Assembly (NCBI GenBank): GCA_017861495.1
Contig: JAGFXW010000149.1
Span: forward strand, 1 to 6,250
Direction of reading: 5' to 3'
DNA: 6,250 nucleotides
Source of the DNA: Bacillota bacterium
Lineage (GTDB): Bacteria; Bacillota_C; Negativicutes; CTSoil-072
The notes below the pieces were generated by a model. That model was not told where the DNA came from. It was given only the letters and a program-made list of their open reading frames with translations, and ran no database searches. Positions 1-6,144 of the stretch are shown piece after piece. The position numbers were made by a program, and so were the translations under genes. The stretch's first letter is position 1, and every line of letters starts with the position of its first letter.

Positions 1-373
1 TATCCGCGATCGCCGGGCTGCATTGTTCCAGAAAATTATCAATCGCCTGCGCAGATAGTAAAGGAATGTCCGCCGTCACAACAAGGACATGACGATCATG
101 GCCAAGAGCTTCCATCCCGCTGACAATCGTATCAATAATCGTGCGACCGCTCTCAACAATGACGGTCTCTGCTGGAAAATCACATTTTCTTAAAATACCG
201 CATGGGCCGACGGCAAATATCCGGTCCACATTCCGGCTGGCGGAGAGGGCGCGGGCTACATATGTCACCATCGGCTGACCATTGATCTCAATCAACGCCT
301 CATATTGTTCACCAGCAAACCGTCTGAGCGGCTTACTGTTTTGTCCACCTGCCAGAATAATGGCATCAACCAT
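1..373 (-). CDS. MobA/GlmU-like nucleotidyltransferase family protein, N-terminal part (3' end beyond the left edge)
   Basis: Only the first 124 residues are present; the frame is open to the left edge. The protein opens with MVDAIILAGG, the nucleotide-binding LAGG loop of the NTP_transferase/MobA-like Rossmann fold. At residues 100-106 it has TADIPLL, where the aspartate (D102) occupies the Mg2+-binding position seen in GlmU, IspD and MobA proteins. Such enzymes transfer a nucleoside monophosphate from an NTP to a sugar phosphate or cofactor in the cytoplasm; the substrate cannot be read from this fragment. The usual G-x-R-M-G stretch after LAGG is replaced by QNSKPLRRFAGEQYEAL, so it is neither an ordinary MobA nor the GlmU pyrophosphorylase domain. 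The ATG is preceded by a GAGAGGAG ribosome site and lies 17 bp after the GntR gene, so it is probably the next gene of the cheW-ispE-gntR operon. It stands near where glmU lies in related genomes, but it is a different family member. Confidence 0.85.
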   Translation of the reverse strand, partial: MVDAIILAGGQNSKPLRRFAGEQYEALIEINGQPMVTYVARALSASRNVDRIFAVGPCGILRKCDFPAETVIVESGRTIIDTIVSGMEALGHDRHVLVVTADIPLLSAQAIDNFLEQCSPAIAD

Positions 374-390
374 GTATTGAGACTCCTCTC

Positions 391-1074
391 TTAACCCTGC
401 CTGCGTTCCTGCATATCAAGCAACAGGGTCTGCTCAGCATTTTCCATGTGTTCGCGGGCCAGCCGCTGAGCCAGGGCAATATCCCGCTGAGCAATTGCTT
501 CTACCAATTGTCGGTGTTCATCCACCGTATTCTTGATCCGGCCCGGATACGCCATCGAGATGGAGCGGAACCGGGTAAATTGTTCCCGTAAATTATTAAT
601 GATACCGACAAGGCGATCGTTGCGGCTCGCACGGTATAAGATGTCGTGGTAACGGCCGTCGGCCGCGACAATTTTTTCGATATCGTTCTGTTCAATATAT
701 TCGCCAATTTCGACCAGAACCCGTTCCAGTTGCTCCAGTTCTTCTTCGGTAATACGTTCGACCGCCAACCCGGCTGCCAAAATATCCAACGCCGTCCGGA
801 TTTCAAAAACTTCATTTACGTCTTTTATCGATAAGTCGGCAACATAGGTTCCCCGTCTGGGGATCATCACTACGAACCCTTCCAATTCCAGCTTGCGAAT
901 TGCTTCGCGAACCGGAGTCCGGCTTACTCCCAATTCTTCCGCCAGCTGAATTTCCATCAGCCGTTCCCCCGGTTTTAACGTCCCGGCTACAATTGCTTCG
1001 CGGAGCGTTTCACTAATCACTTCCCGAAGCGGTTTATAGCTATCGAGTTTAATCGGCACCAAACGCCGTTCCAT
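391..1074 (-). CDS. GntR family transcriptional regulator, FadR subfamily (FCD ligand domain)
   Basis: A 227-residue DNA-binding regulator (numbering from the ATG). Residues about 12-78 form the GntR winged helix; the recognition segment is LAEELGVSRTPVREAIRKLE, followed by the wing RRGTYVA. Residues about 84-218 are an all-helical FCD domain, which in this family binds a carboxylate ligand, often through a metal. The expected ligands are visible: D139 and H143 in DGRYHDILYRAS, H187 in DEHRQLVEA and H209 in AREHM. The effector and targets are unknown. A GTG at 1080 would add two residues, but the AAGGTGG site at 1084-1090 sits 9 nt from the ATG and only 3 nt from the GTG, so the ATG is chosen. 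The gene begins inside the end of ispE (26-bp overlap), indicating translational coupling. In Bacillus this position after ispE holds purR, an unrelated repressor, so the regulator differs here. It may control its own operon, but no operator was identified. Confidence 0.93.
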   Translation of the reverse strand: MERRLVPIKLDSYKPLREVISETLREAIVAGTLKPGERLMEIQLAEELGVSRTPVREAIRKLELEGFVVMIPRRGTYVADLSIKDVNEVFEIRTALDILAAGLAVERITEEELEQLERVLVEIGEYIEQNDIEKIVAADGRYHDILYRASRNDRLVGIINNLREQFTRFRSISMAYPGRIKNTVDEHRQLVEAIAQRDIALAQRLAREHMENAEQTLLLDMQERRQG

Positions 1075-1954
1075 GCGCACCCACCACCTTCGATACTGTC
1101 TTTGTAATCATAATTTGCGCCTGTTCCTGTTGACTCAGCTTTTCCGCAGCCTGTTTGGCCCGGCGTTCATCCGGCATGATTCCAAATACCGTCGGTCCGC
1201 TGCCGGACATCAATACACCCAATGCGCCGCTTTCCCGTAAACACTGTTTGATTCTGCCAATTTCCGGATGTGCGGGAATTGTGACCGCTTCCAATACATT
1301 ATTCAGTTTGGCGGCAACTCCAATCAGGTCCCCGTCCTGTAGGCAACGGATGACCCCTTCCGTATCCGGATGAAGAATTCCTTCCTGGTTCCGGTAATTA
1401 CCGTATACCCAGGCAGTCGACACTTCTATCGGCGGTTTCGCCAATACCAGCCAACAAGCAGGAAGGTCCGGCAAAGCGGTTACGATTTCGCCCCGTCCTG
1501 TCGCCAAGGCGGTACCGCCCTGCAAACAAAACGGAACATCCGAACCTAATTCAGCGCCTAACCGCTTCAGCTCTTCCATCGTCAGGTCCAGTTTCCACAA
1601 TTGGTTTAATCCCTGCAAAACAGCGGCCGCGTCACTGCTGCCGCCTGCCAACCCTGCCGCCAGCGGGATTTTTTTGGTTAACGTAATCTTTACGCCGCGA
1701 TCGATTAACAATCGGGTGCACAACAGTTTTGCCGCCCGATACGCCAAATTCGAAGAATCGCAAGCCAAGCCCGGAAGATCTGTTTCTACATTTATTTCTT
1801 TTTCCTGCTCCCGGATTTCTATGATATCCGCCAGGTCAACACTCTGCATCACCATCTCGACTTCATGGTAACCATCATCCCGGCGATGTAAAACATCCAA
1901 CGTTAAATTAATTTTCGCATGAGCTTTCACTGTGATTGCTTGCTGTTTGCTCAT
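1049..1954 (-). CDS. ispE: 4-diphosphocytidyl-2-C-methyl-D-erythritol kinase (IspE)
   Basis: IspE phosphorylates the 2-hydroxyl of 4-diphosphocytidyl-2-C-methyl-D-erythritol with ATP, the fourth step of the non-mevalonate (MEP) route to isopentenyl diphosphate, in the cytoplasm. The 301-residue protein is a complete GHMP kinase, slightly longer than the usual 280-290. K14 in AHAKINLTLDV and D139 in LGSDVPFCLQGG match the known catalytic lysine-aspartate pair. The ATP-binding glycine loop is PLAAGLAGGSSDAA (97-110), and the C-terminal GHMP motif is GSGPTVF (251-257). The ATG overlaps the cheW stop by 4 bp (ATGA), with an AGGGA ribosome site about 11 nt upstream inside cheW, so translation is probably coupled. 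The gene has its usual neighbourhood relation to rnmV-ksgA, although other genes now lie between. No defect is seen. Confidence 0.98.
   Translation of the reverse strand: MSKQQAITVKAHAKINLTLDVLHRRDDGYHEVEMVMQSVDLADIIEIREQEKEINVETDLPGLACDSSNLAYRAAKLLCTRLLIDRGVKITLTKKIPLAAGLAGGSSDAAAVLQGLNQLWKLDLTMEELKRLGAELGSDVPFCLQGGTALATGRGEIVTALPDLPACWLVLAKPPIEVSTAWVYGNYRNQEGILHPDTEGVIRCLQDGDLIGVAAKLNNVLEAVTIPAHPEIGRIKQCLRESGALGVLMSGSGPTVFGIMPDERRAKQAAEKLSQQEQAQIMITKTVSKVVGAHGTAFGAD
1084..1090 (-). promoter_or_regulatory. Shine-Dalgarno site deciding the GntR start
   Basis: On the minus strand this reads AAGGTGG, inside the last codons of ispE. It is 9 nt from the ATG at 1074 and 3 nt from the GTG at 1080, favouring the ATG. 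Its location within ispE fits translational coupling. Confidence 0.6.
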
Positions 1955-2439
1955 TGACAGGCCATTCCCTGCAGAAGAATTTCCTCCGGCCCGCTTAACA
2001 CTTTGTCCATATCCAGCAGAATAATAAGCCGGGTATCCATTTTTCCAACGCCATGAATATATTGCGCATCAAGAACGAACGCAGGCGGCGGCGGTTCAAC
2101 CGCAGATGCCGGCAATTTAATGACTTCGTGGACTGCATCCACGATAATGCCCACAACCTGCTCCTTTACGGCAACAATAATAATCCGGGTATCATCACTG
2201 TTTTCTATTGTCGATAATTGAAACCGCTTTCGAAGGTCAAAAACCGGAATAATTTTACCGCGCAGATTAGTAACACCTTCCATGAACTCCGGCGTTTGCG
2301 GCAATTTTGTAATCGGCGTCAACCGGTTAATTTCATGAACCTTCGCAATCGGCAAACCGTATTCTTCTTTTGCCAGCCGAAAGATAACCAACTGCAATTC
2401 TTCATTCATCTTTTTTTCTTGCTGTAAATTCTCCACCAT
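1951..2439 (-). CDS. CheW-domain chemotaxis scaffold protein
   Basis: A single CheW domain of 162 residues. CheW couples methyl-accepting receptors to the CheA kinase at the inner face of the membrane. The domain starts near residue 14 (ELQLVIFRLAKEEYGLPI) and carries the hallmark NLRGKIIPVFDLR (58-70), with R60 in the family's conserved receptor/CheA contact region. The second sub-barrel spans about 85-148 (RIIIVAV, VVGIIVDAVHEVIKL). A proline run, EPPPP (115-119), sits in a loop. There is no CheA, receptor or flagellar gene here; instead it leads the ispE operon with an ATGA overlap. The start is uncertain. GGAGGTG at 2441-2447 is very close to the ATG at 2439, better spaced for the next codon, GTG (2436), and far from the internal ATG at 2409, where homology begins. 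It may be a true CheW or a CheW-like adaptor for another sensory complex. Confidence 0.93.
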   Translation of the reverse strand: MVENLQQEKKMNEELQLVIFRLAKEEYGLPIAKVHEINRLTPITKLPQTPEFMEGVTNLRGKIIPVFDLRKRFQLSTIENSDDTRIIIVAVKEQVVGIIVDAVHEVIKLPASAVEPPPPAFVLDAQYIHGVGKMDTRLIILLDMDKVLSGPEEILLQGMACQ

Positions 2440-2440
2440 G

Positions 2441-2447
2441 CACCTCC
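2441..2447 (-). promoter_or_regulatory. Strong Shine-Dalgarno site of the cheW-like gene
   Basis: The minus strand reads GGAGGTG, a full match to the anti-Shine-Dalgarno sequence. The GGAGG core is 3 nt from the ATG at 2439 and 6 nt from the GTG at 2436, so initiation at the second codon is possible. The internal ATG at 2409 has only an A-rich stretch before it. Confidence 0.6.
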
Positions 2448-2562
2448 GCGTACAATACTACGAATAACGAATTCCATTTTTTGCCTATCGCGTGATACTT
2501 CAAATTATATTTTACGACATAACCGGGCTCGCCTGCAATAGGACAAACGCAAATTCTCCATT

Positions 2563-3396
2563 TTACACCGGCTTGCGGAACGGACCCCGTTCATACGGCA
2601 GGGGAATATATTCCACAGAAGGACGGCGCTGTACCGGTTGGGGATACAAATCCATCAAATCATAAATTACATCCGGCAATTCAGCGCTGATCGGCAGCCC
2701 CATCGCCTTCAGCTTATCGCAGGTAATCGGATAATCATGGGTCCATCTTCCTTCTGAAAGTATCCGGGCCAACTCTCTGGCTTTTTCCGGCGCCATTTTG
2801 TCGGCAAGCACTTCGGTTAAAAACTCTTCGACCTGATCAATCGCTTTTTCCGCTATATCCGCCATGATCAGCGTAGCGTCATCAATTTCGTTAATATTTT
2901 TGCGGCTGACCGCTTTCAGGATCGATGCAGCCGGATACTGGCCCAGCTGAGGGTCAACCGGCCCTAGTACGGCATTACAATCCATAACAATCTCATCCGC
3001 AGCCAATGCAACCATGGTTCCGCCGCTCATCGCATAATGCGGCACCAGCACCGTTACCTTCGCCGGATGGCGCATCAAGGCATGGGCGATCTGTTCCGAA
3101 GCCAGCACCAATCCGCCCGGCGTATGCAGAAGCAGGTCAATCGGCATGTCATCCGGAGTCATACGAATGGCGCGCAAAACCTTTTCCGAATCTTCAATGG
3201 TAATGTAACGGCTGATCGGAAGGCCCAGGAAGCTGATTGCTTCCTGCCGGTGTATCAGCGTAATCAAGCGGGAATTCCTGCTTTGTTCAATGCTTTGAAG
3301 CAAACGCAGCCGGGACCGTTCCAAACTCTGCTGACGAAGCAAGGGCCAAATGCTAAACATGATGAAAACCATCCACAGTATCGCCGCATAATCCAC
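2563..3396 (-). CDS. Membrane-anchored Clp-fold serine protease, SDH/SppA-like family
   Basis: A 277-residue protein with one N-terminal hydrophobic segment (about residues 3-20, AAILWMVFIMFSIWPLL), followed by a basic/amphipathic linker (21-50) and a ClpP/crotonase-fold domain. HTPGG (91-95) is the oxyanion-type glycine motif and S124 in YAMSGGTMVAL is the likely nucleophile. LGPVDPQLG (144-152) follows, as in the serine dehydrogenase proteinase (SDH_sah) group related to signal peptide peptidase SppA. K184 in ADIAEKAIDQ is a candidate general base, by inference only. The anchor has no signal-peptidase site; positive residues follow it, so the catalytic domain is probably cytoplasmic. The start is GTG with AAGG 8 nt upstream; no better ATG is available before the membrane segment. 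It is separated by 123 bp from the cheW-like gene, and I see no terminator in that gap, so read-through is possible. Substrates are unknown. Confidence 0.88.
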   Translation of the reverse strand: MDYAAILWMVFIMFSIWPLLRQQSLERSRLRLLQSIEQSRNSRLITLIHRQEAISFLGLPISRYITIEDSEKVLRAIRMTPDDMPIDLLLHTPGGLVLASEQIAHALMRHPAKVTVLVPHYAMSGGTMVALAADEIVMDCNAVLGPVDPQLGQYPAASILKAVSRKNINEIDDATLIMADIAEKAIDQVEEFLTEVLADKMAPEKARELARILSEGRWTHDYPITCDKLKAMGLPISAELPDVIYDLMDLYPQPVQRRPSVEYIPLPYERGPFRKPV

Positions 3397-3676
3397 CGCA
3401 ATCGCCTTCCCTTCAATTCCTTTGTTGCTCTGCGTTCCCGGCGCAAAACTTCAGCCGCAGCGCAGAATATATGCCTACCGTTTATTTTCCCCATGGCCGC
3501 GTGTAAATCCTCTTTAAGGCCGGGCTCAAGCTGTGACGCTTCGGCAGTCGGTCGTTTTCTCTTTCGCGTTTTTGAGTCGCGCTTGCAAATCGGCAGGAAC
3601 TTTGCACTACAAAAGCAAACTGTACTAGTGGATAACTTTTTATTATCATCTTATTGCGCCTCAGGAGGATCCGGAC
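3397..3676. other. Divergent intergenic region between the protease and the YitT-like gene
   Basis: About 280 bp must hold the promoters of two divergent genes. No convincing -35/-10 pair was found. On the plus strand TATTAT (3641-3646) is a fair -10 but lacks a matching -35. On the minus strand TTTACA (rc of 3502-3507) has only a weak partner 17 bp downstream. A small inverted repeat, TGCAAA at 3584-3589 and TTTGCA at 3601-3606, precedes the plus-strand gene. Open frames that cross this stretch lack ribosome sites and recognisable domains. Confidence 0.5.
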
Positions 3677-4510
3677 ATGCAAAATCAATTATTTCGCTAT
3701 ATCATCGTCGGCTTGGGTAGCCTCGTTGCCGGCATCGGGATCAATGCGTTCTGGGTGCCCCATCATCTGTTAAGCGGCGGGGTCAGCGGCATCGCCATGA
3801 TTTTATTCTTCATCTTTCAATGGCCGATCGGCATCATGGTCATGCTGTTCAACTTGCCGTTGTTTGCCCTGGCTTACCATTTGCTGGACAAAGATTATTT
3901 CATCATCTCTTTGTACGGACTCTGCACCTTCGCCCTGGCCATTGATCTGACCGGCTTTATAGCCGGCTGGAACATCGTCGACGACATTATGCTGGCGGCA
4001 ATCTACGGCGGAGCGATCGCCGGCATTGGTTCAGGGATGGTTTTTCGGGTCAACGGCGGATCGGGCGGTACGGATATTGTCGGCGCGATCCTGAAAAAAT
4101 ATTATTCCATCAACATCAGCACAGTCGGTTTTGCCATTAATTGCGGCGTTATGATTGTCGCCGCCTTGCTATTCGGCATGAAACCGGCCATGTACACTTT
4201 GCTTTCCATGTTTGTTGCCGCCAATTTGACTGATAAGGTCGTCGAAGGCTTCAACCACAAAAAAACCATCATTATTATTTCAGAAGTCAGCGATGAAATT
4301 GCCGCCGCAATTCTTGACGAAGTCGGCCGCGGCGTCACTTTTCTAAACGGCGAAGGCGCATTTACCCACACCGAAAAGAAAGTCATCTTTGTTGTTGTCA
4401 AACTAACGCAAATCGCAAAAATCAAATTCATTGTCGAACGGGTTGACCGGCATGCCTTTATGATTGTCCAGGATGCGGCGGAGGTGATGGGCAAAGGATT
4501 TACGTTATAG
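3677..4510 (+). CDS. YitT family membrane protein with C-terminal DUF2179 domain
   Basis: A 277-residue integral membrane protein of the YitT/DUF161 group. Hydrophobic segments lie at about 7-26, 34-49, 51-69, 75-96, 104-123 and 150-168, with a possible further one at 170-186. Family motifs are LLSGGVSGIAM (31-41) and FRVNGGSGGTDIVG (123-136), the glycine-rich loops typical of these proteins. Residues about 195-277 form the soluble DUF2179 domain, with GRGVTFLNGEGAFT (217-230) and a beta strand VIFVVVKL. The family is widespread in Firmicutes; its transport or signalling role is not established, and the C-terminal domain looks like a ligand-sensing module. An AGGAGG site 8 nt before the ATG fixes the start. 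It is the only plus-strand gene, diverging from the protease and converging on ksgA, and is probably monocistronic because it ends in a strong hairpin. No truncation or frameshift is seen. Confidence 0.93.
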   Translation: MQNQLFRYIIVGLGSLVAGIGINAFWVPHHLLSGGVSGIAMILFFIFQWPIGIMVMLFNLPLFALAYHLLDKDYFIISLYGLCTFALAIDLTGFIAGWNIVDDIMLAAIYGGAIAGIGSGMVFRVNGGSGGTDIVGAILKKYYSINISTVGFAINCGVMIVAALLFGMKPAMYTLLSMFVAANLTDKVVEGFNHKKTIIIISEVSDEIAAAILDEVGRGVTFLNGEGAFTHTEKKVIFVVVKLTQIAKIKFIVERVDRHAFMIVQDAAEVMGKGFTL

Positions 4511-4550
4511 AAAACAATAGCCGCCTTTTCAGGCGGCTATTGTTTTCTAT
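4507..4550. terminator. Bidirectional intrinsic terminator between the convergent YitT-like gene and ksgA
   Basis: A perfect 19-bp stem: the left arm 4507-4525 reads ATAGAAAACAATAGCCGCC and the right arm 4532-4550 is its exact reverse complement, with loop TTTTCA (4526-4531). A GC-rich core at the loop end is flanked by A runs on one side and T runs on the other, so either strand gives stem plus TGTTTT. The TAG stops of both genes lie inside the outer stem, so one element ends both transcripts. Confidence 0.92.
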
Positions 4551-5404
4551 TCCCGGTTCAAATCACTCCAGGCGTTGGCAACAGCAGCAAACTCCACCAA
4601 CGACAAGGTCTCACCCCGCCGGGTTCCATCAATCCCCGCCGCTGCCAGAACGGTTCCCGCCTTGTCGGCAGCCAGTCCGGCCGCCTTCAGGCAATTCTGC
4701 AAGGTTTTCCGCCGTTGGGAAAACGCTGCCTTGACAACCCGGAAAAACATTTTTTCCTGTTGGACTTCAACCGGCGGCTGTTTCCGGACTACACAGCGAA
4801 TGACTGCCGATTCGACGGCCGGCGGCGGTATAAACGCCGCCGGCGGGACGATAAACACGATTTCCGGTTGCGTATAATACTGAACGGCAACCGACAACGC
4901 TCCGTACTCCTTTGTACCCGGCTTGGCCACCATTCGTTCGGCCACTTCTTTTTGCACCATGGTTACCAGCAGTTCGACCGGCATCCGTTCTTCCAATATC
5001 CGCATAATAATCGGCGTCGTGATATAATACGGCAAATTGGCAATAATTTTATAGTTCGGGGCCGTTATTTCCCGAGAAATATCCAGTTTTAAAAAATCGC
5101 CGTGCACGATACGTACGTTGTCATAACCTTCTAATGTTTTGGCCAGGATATCGATCAAATGGCGATCCAGTTCCACAGAGGTCACCGCTGCTCCCGTTTC
5201 GGCCAAGCCCTGCGTAAGGGTTCCTATGCCCGGACCGATTTCCAGCACTTGTTCTCCGGGTTGAAGCTGGGCTGCCGCAACAATTTGGTCTACTACTTTC
5301 CCGTCAATTAAAAAATTTTGGCCCAGTTTTTTTTGCAGCCGGATCCCGAACGTTTTCAAGATATGCAACGTTACTTCTTTATCGGCTATCTTTGGTTGTA
5401 TCAT
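4547..5404 (-). CDS. ksgA: 16S rRNA (adenine(1518)-N(6)/adenine(1519)-N(6))-dimethyltransferase (KsgA/RsmA)
   Basis: KsgA uses S-adenosylmethionine to dimethylate two adjacent adenines in the 3'-terminal hairpin of 16S rRNA during late 30S assembly. The 285-residue protein is full length. The order is the N-terminal KKLGQNFL (25-32), SAM motif I VLEIGPGIGTLT (53-64), the acidic SAM-ribose contact E78 in SVELD, HGDF (101-104) and the catalytic NLPYY (123-127). A C-terminal helical domain contains FSQRRKTLQNCL (228-239), typical of the family. Loss of this enzyme usually gives kasugamycin resistance. The ATG overlaps the rnmV stop by 4 bp (ATGA), with GGGGGAAG as ribosome site within rnmV, so the two are co-transcribed and probably translationally coupled. 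The stop lies in the shared terminator hairpin. No oddity in the coding sequence. Confidence 0.98.
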   Translation of the reverse strand: MIQPKIADKEVTLHILKTFGIRLQKKLGQNFLIDGKVVDQIVAAAQLQPGEQVLEIGPGIGTLTQGLAETGAAVTSVELDRHLIDILAKTLEGYDNVRIVHGDFLKLDISREITAPNYKIIANLPYYITTPIIMRILEERMPVELLVTMVQKEVAERMVAKPGTKEYGALSVAVQYYTQPEIVFIVPPAAFIPPPAVESAVIRCVVRKQPPVEVQQEKMFFRVVKAAFSQRRKTLQNCLKAAGLAADKAGTVLAAAGIDGTRRGETLSLVEFAAVANAWSDLNRE

Positions 5405-5943
5405 TCTTCTTCCCCCATTGTCCGTAATGCAGCCATAAATTCTTCCCGTTTTACGCCATAATGATTCAGGCGATATAAGAACGTCTTGGCGTTCGCGTAC
5501 CCAATGCCAAGAATTGCGCCCAAAGCAGCCCGCCGGGCCGCAGCACAGCCGGCGCCGCTCAAATCAAACTTGATCATGTCAGCATTGGAGAATTGGCCGC
5601 TTGGCTCAAACTCATGGTACCGTACCCGTTCCAAGGCGGAACGGATTGCTTCCGGCGAAGCTTGTTCAATGCCGATGTCGTCCGGACTGCTGGCGTCTTT
5701 GCGCGGCACAAACGCATGCTTCGCAGCCGGAAACCGCTCACCGAGAAAACGCCGGATCCGTTCGCCCGCGCTGTCCGGATCCGTTAAAATAATTAAGCCG
5801 CGTTTACGGTAAGCTTGTTCTAATTTATCCAATACGTATTTTTGCAAGCCGAAGCCGCCGGTTTCTATACATTCCGCTTCCACCGCCCGGCGTACCGCCG
5901 CAATATCGCTTTTTCCTTCTACTACGATGACCTCTTGTATCAT
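5401..5943 (-). CDS. rnmV: Ribonuclease M5 (5S rRNA maturation endonuclease)
   Basis: RNase M5 cuts both sides of the 5S rRNA precursor, in Bacillus with help from ribosomal protein L18. The 180-residue protein starts with a Toprim domain: E9 in VVEGKSD and the DPD pair D55/D57 in IILTDPDSAGERI are the metal-binding acidic residues. The C-terminal half (about 115-175, including GAILGIGYANAKTFLYRLNHYGV) is the RNase M5-specific region, and length fits the family (about 180-190). The ATG has an AGGTGAT ribosome site just upstream and a promoter close by, implying a leader of about 15 nt. It is immediately followed by ksgA with an ATGA overlap, the standard Firmicute pairing. In related genomes a 3D-domain (YabE-type) or tatD gene lies upstream; here that position holds structured non-coding DNA, with any such gene outside the window. 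Confidence 0.97.
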   Translation of the reverse strand: MIQEVIVVEGKSDIAAVRRAVEAECIETGGFGLQKYVLDKLEQAYRKRGLIILTDPDSAGERIRRFLGERFPAAKHAFVPRKDASSPDDIGIEQASPEAIRSALERVRYHEFEPSGQFSNADMIKFDLSGAGCAAARRAALGAILGIGYANAKTFLYRLNHYGVKREEFMAALRTMGEEE

Positions 5944-5964
5944 TCCATCACCTGCCTGTCCCTA

Positions 5965-5994
5965 ATTATAGTACGCAAGGCGGCGTACTGTAAA
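5965..5994 (-). promoter_or_regulatory. Sigma-A-type promoter of rnmV-ksgA with a dyad in its spacer
   Basis: On the minus strand a TTTACA -35 (5989-5994) is followed by an 18-bp spacer and a consensus TATAAT -10 (5965-5970). Transcription should begin near 5958, about 15 nt before the rnmV ATG. The spacer carries an inverted repeat, AGTACGC at 5970-5976 and GCGTACT at 5983-5989, separated by 6 bp and touching both promoter hexamers. That placement would suit a repressor site, but the binding protein is unknown. Confidence 0.75.
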
Positions 5995-6025
5995 GAAGAC
6001 GAAGATAACAATTGCATGTACAAAA

Positions 6026-6099
6026 ACCTGATGCGGATGATAACCATAGGCGGAGGTCAAGCGATAGCGTCGAAGCGTTGATTATCATCCGCATCAGGT
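6026..6099 (-). repeat. Perfect 18-bp inverted repeat with 38-nt loop; possible long-loop terminator for a minus-strand gene to the right
   Basis: The left arm 6026-6043 reads ACCTGATGCGGATGATAA and the right arm 6082-6099 is its exact reverse complement. Inside the 38-nt loop, TCAAGCG and CGTTGA can pair weakly. Read on the minus strand, the stem is followed by a run of five T (6026-6022), the layout of an intrinsic terminator, although a 38-nt loop is far longer than usual. On the plus strand no T run follows. There is no flanking target-site duplication to make it a small transposon. It could also be a structured RNA or a protein-binding site. Confidence 0.7.
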
Positions 6100-6144
6100 C
6101 AGTGCGCCATCTGAAGCTGCAACCCACAAACAACCATTTCCTGA

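Noticed and set aside
2485..2509. Promoter for the cheW-like gene: TATAAT at 2504-2509 (minus) or a SigD/FliA-like CGCGATAG at 2485-2492
   Set aside because: The TATAAT has no usable -35 at 16-18 bp, and the SigD-like site has only a TAAA at 18 bp instead of about 15, with mismatches in the -10.
3602..3631. TTGCAC as -35 of a promoter for the YitT-like gene
   Set aside because: No reasonable -10 lies 16-18 bp downstream; TAGTGG matches poorly.
3037..3720. Plus-strand open frame of 227 codons across the protease gene and the divergent intergenic region
   Set aside because: It is antisense to the well-supported protease, has no domain or ribosome site, and runs into the start of the YitT-like gene.
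4715..5092. Plus-strand open frame of 125 codons
   Set aside because: It is antisense to ksgA, and its composition (arginine-rich, no motifs) is that of a shadow frame.
5842..6081. Plus-strand open frame of 79 codons, and the 21-codon sub-frame starting at ATG 6016
   Set aside because: It crosses the rnmV start, promoter and one arm of the inverted repeat; no ribosome site and no recognisable protein.
6026..6099. Inverted repeat as a MITE-like mobile unit
   Set aside because: No target-site duplication flanks the arms and no second copy is in the window.
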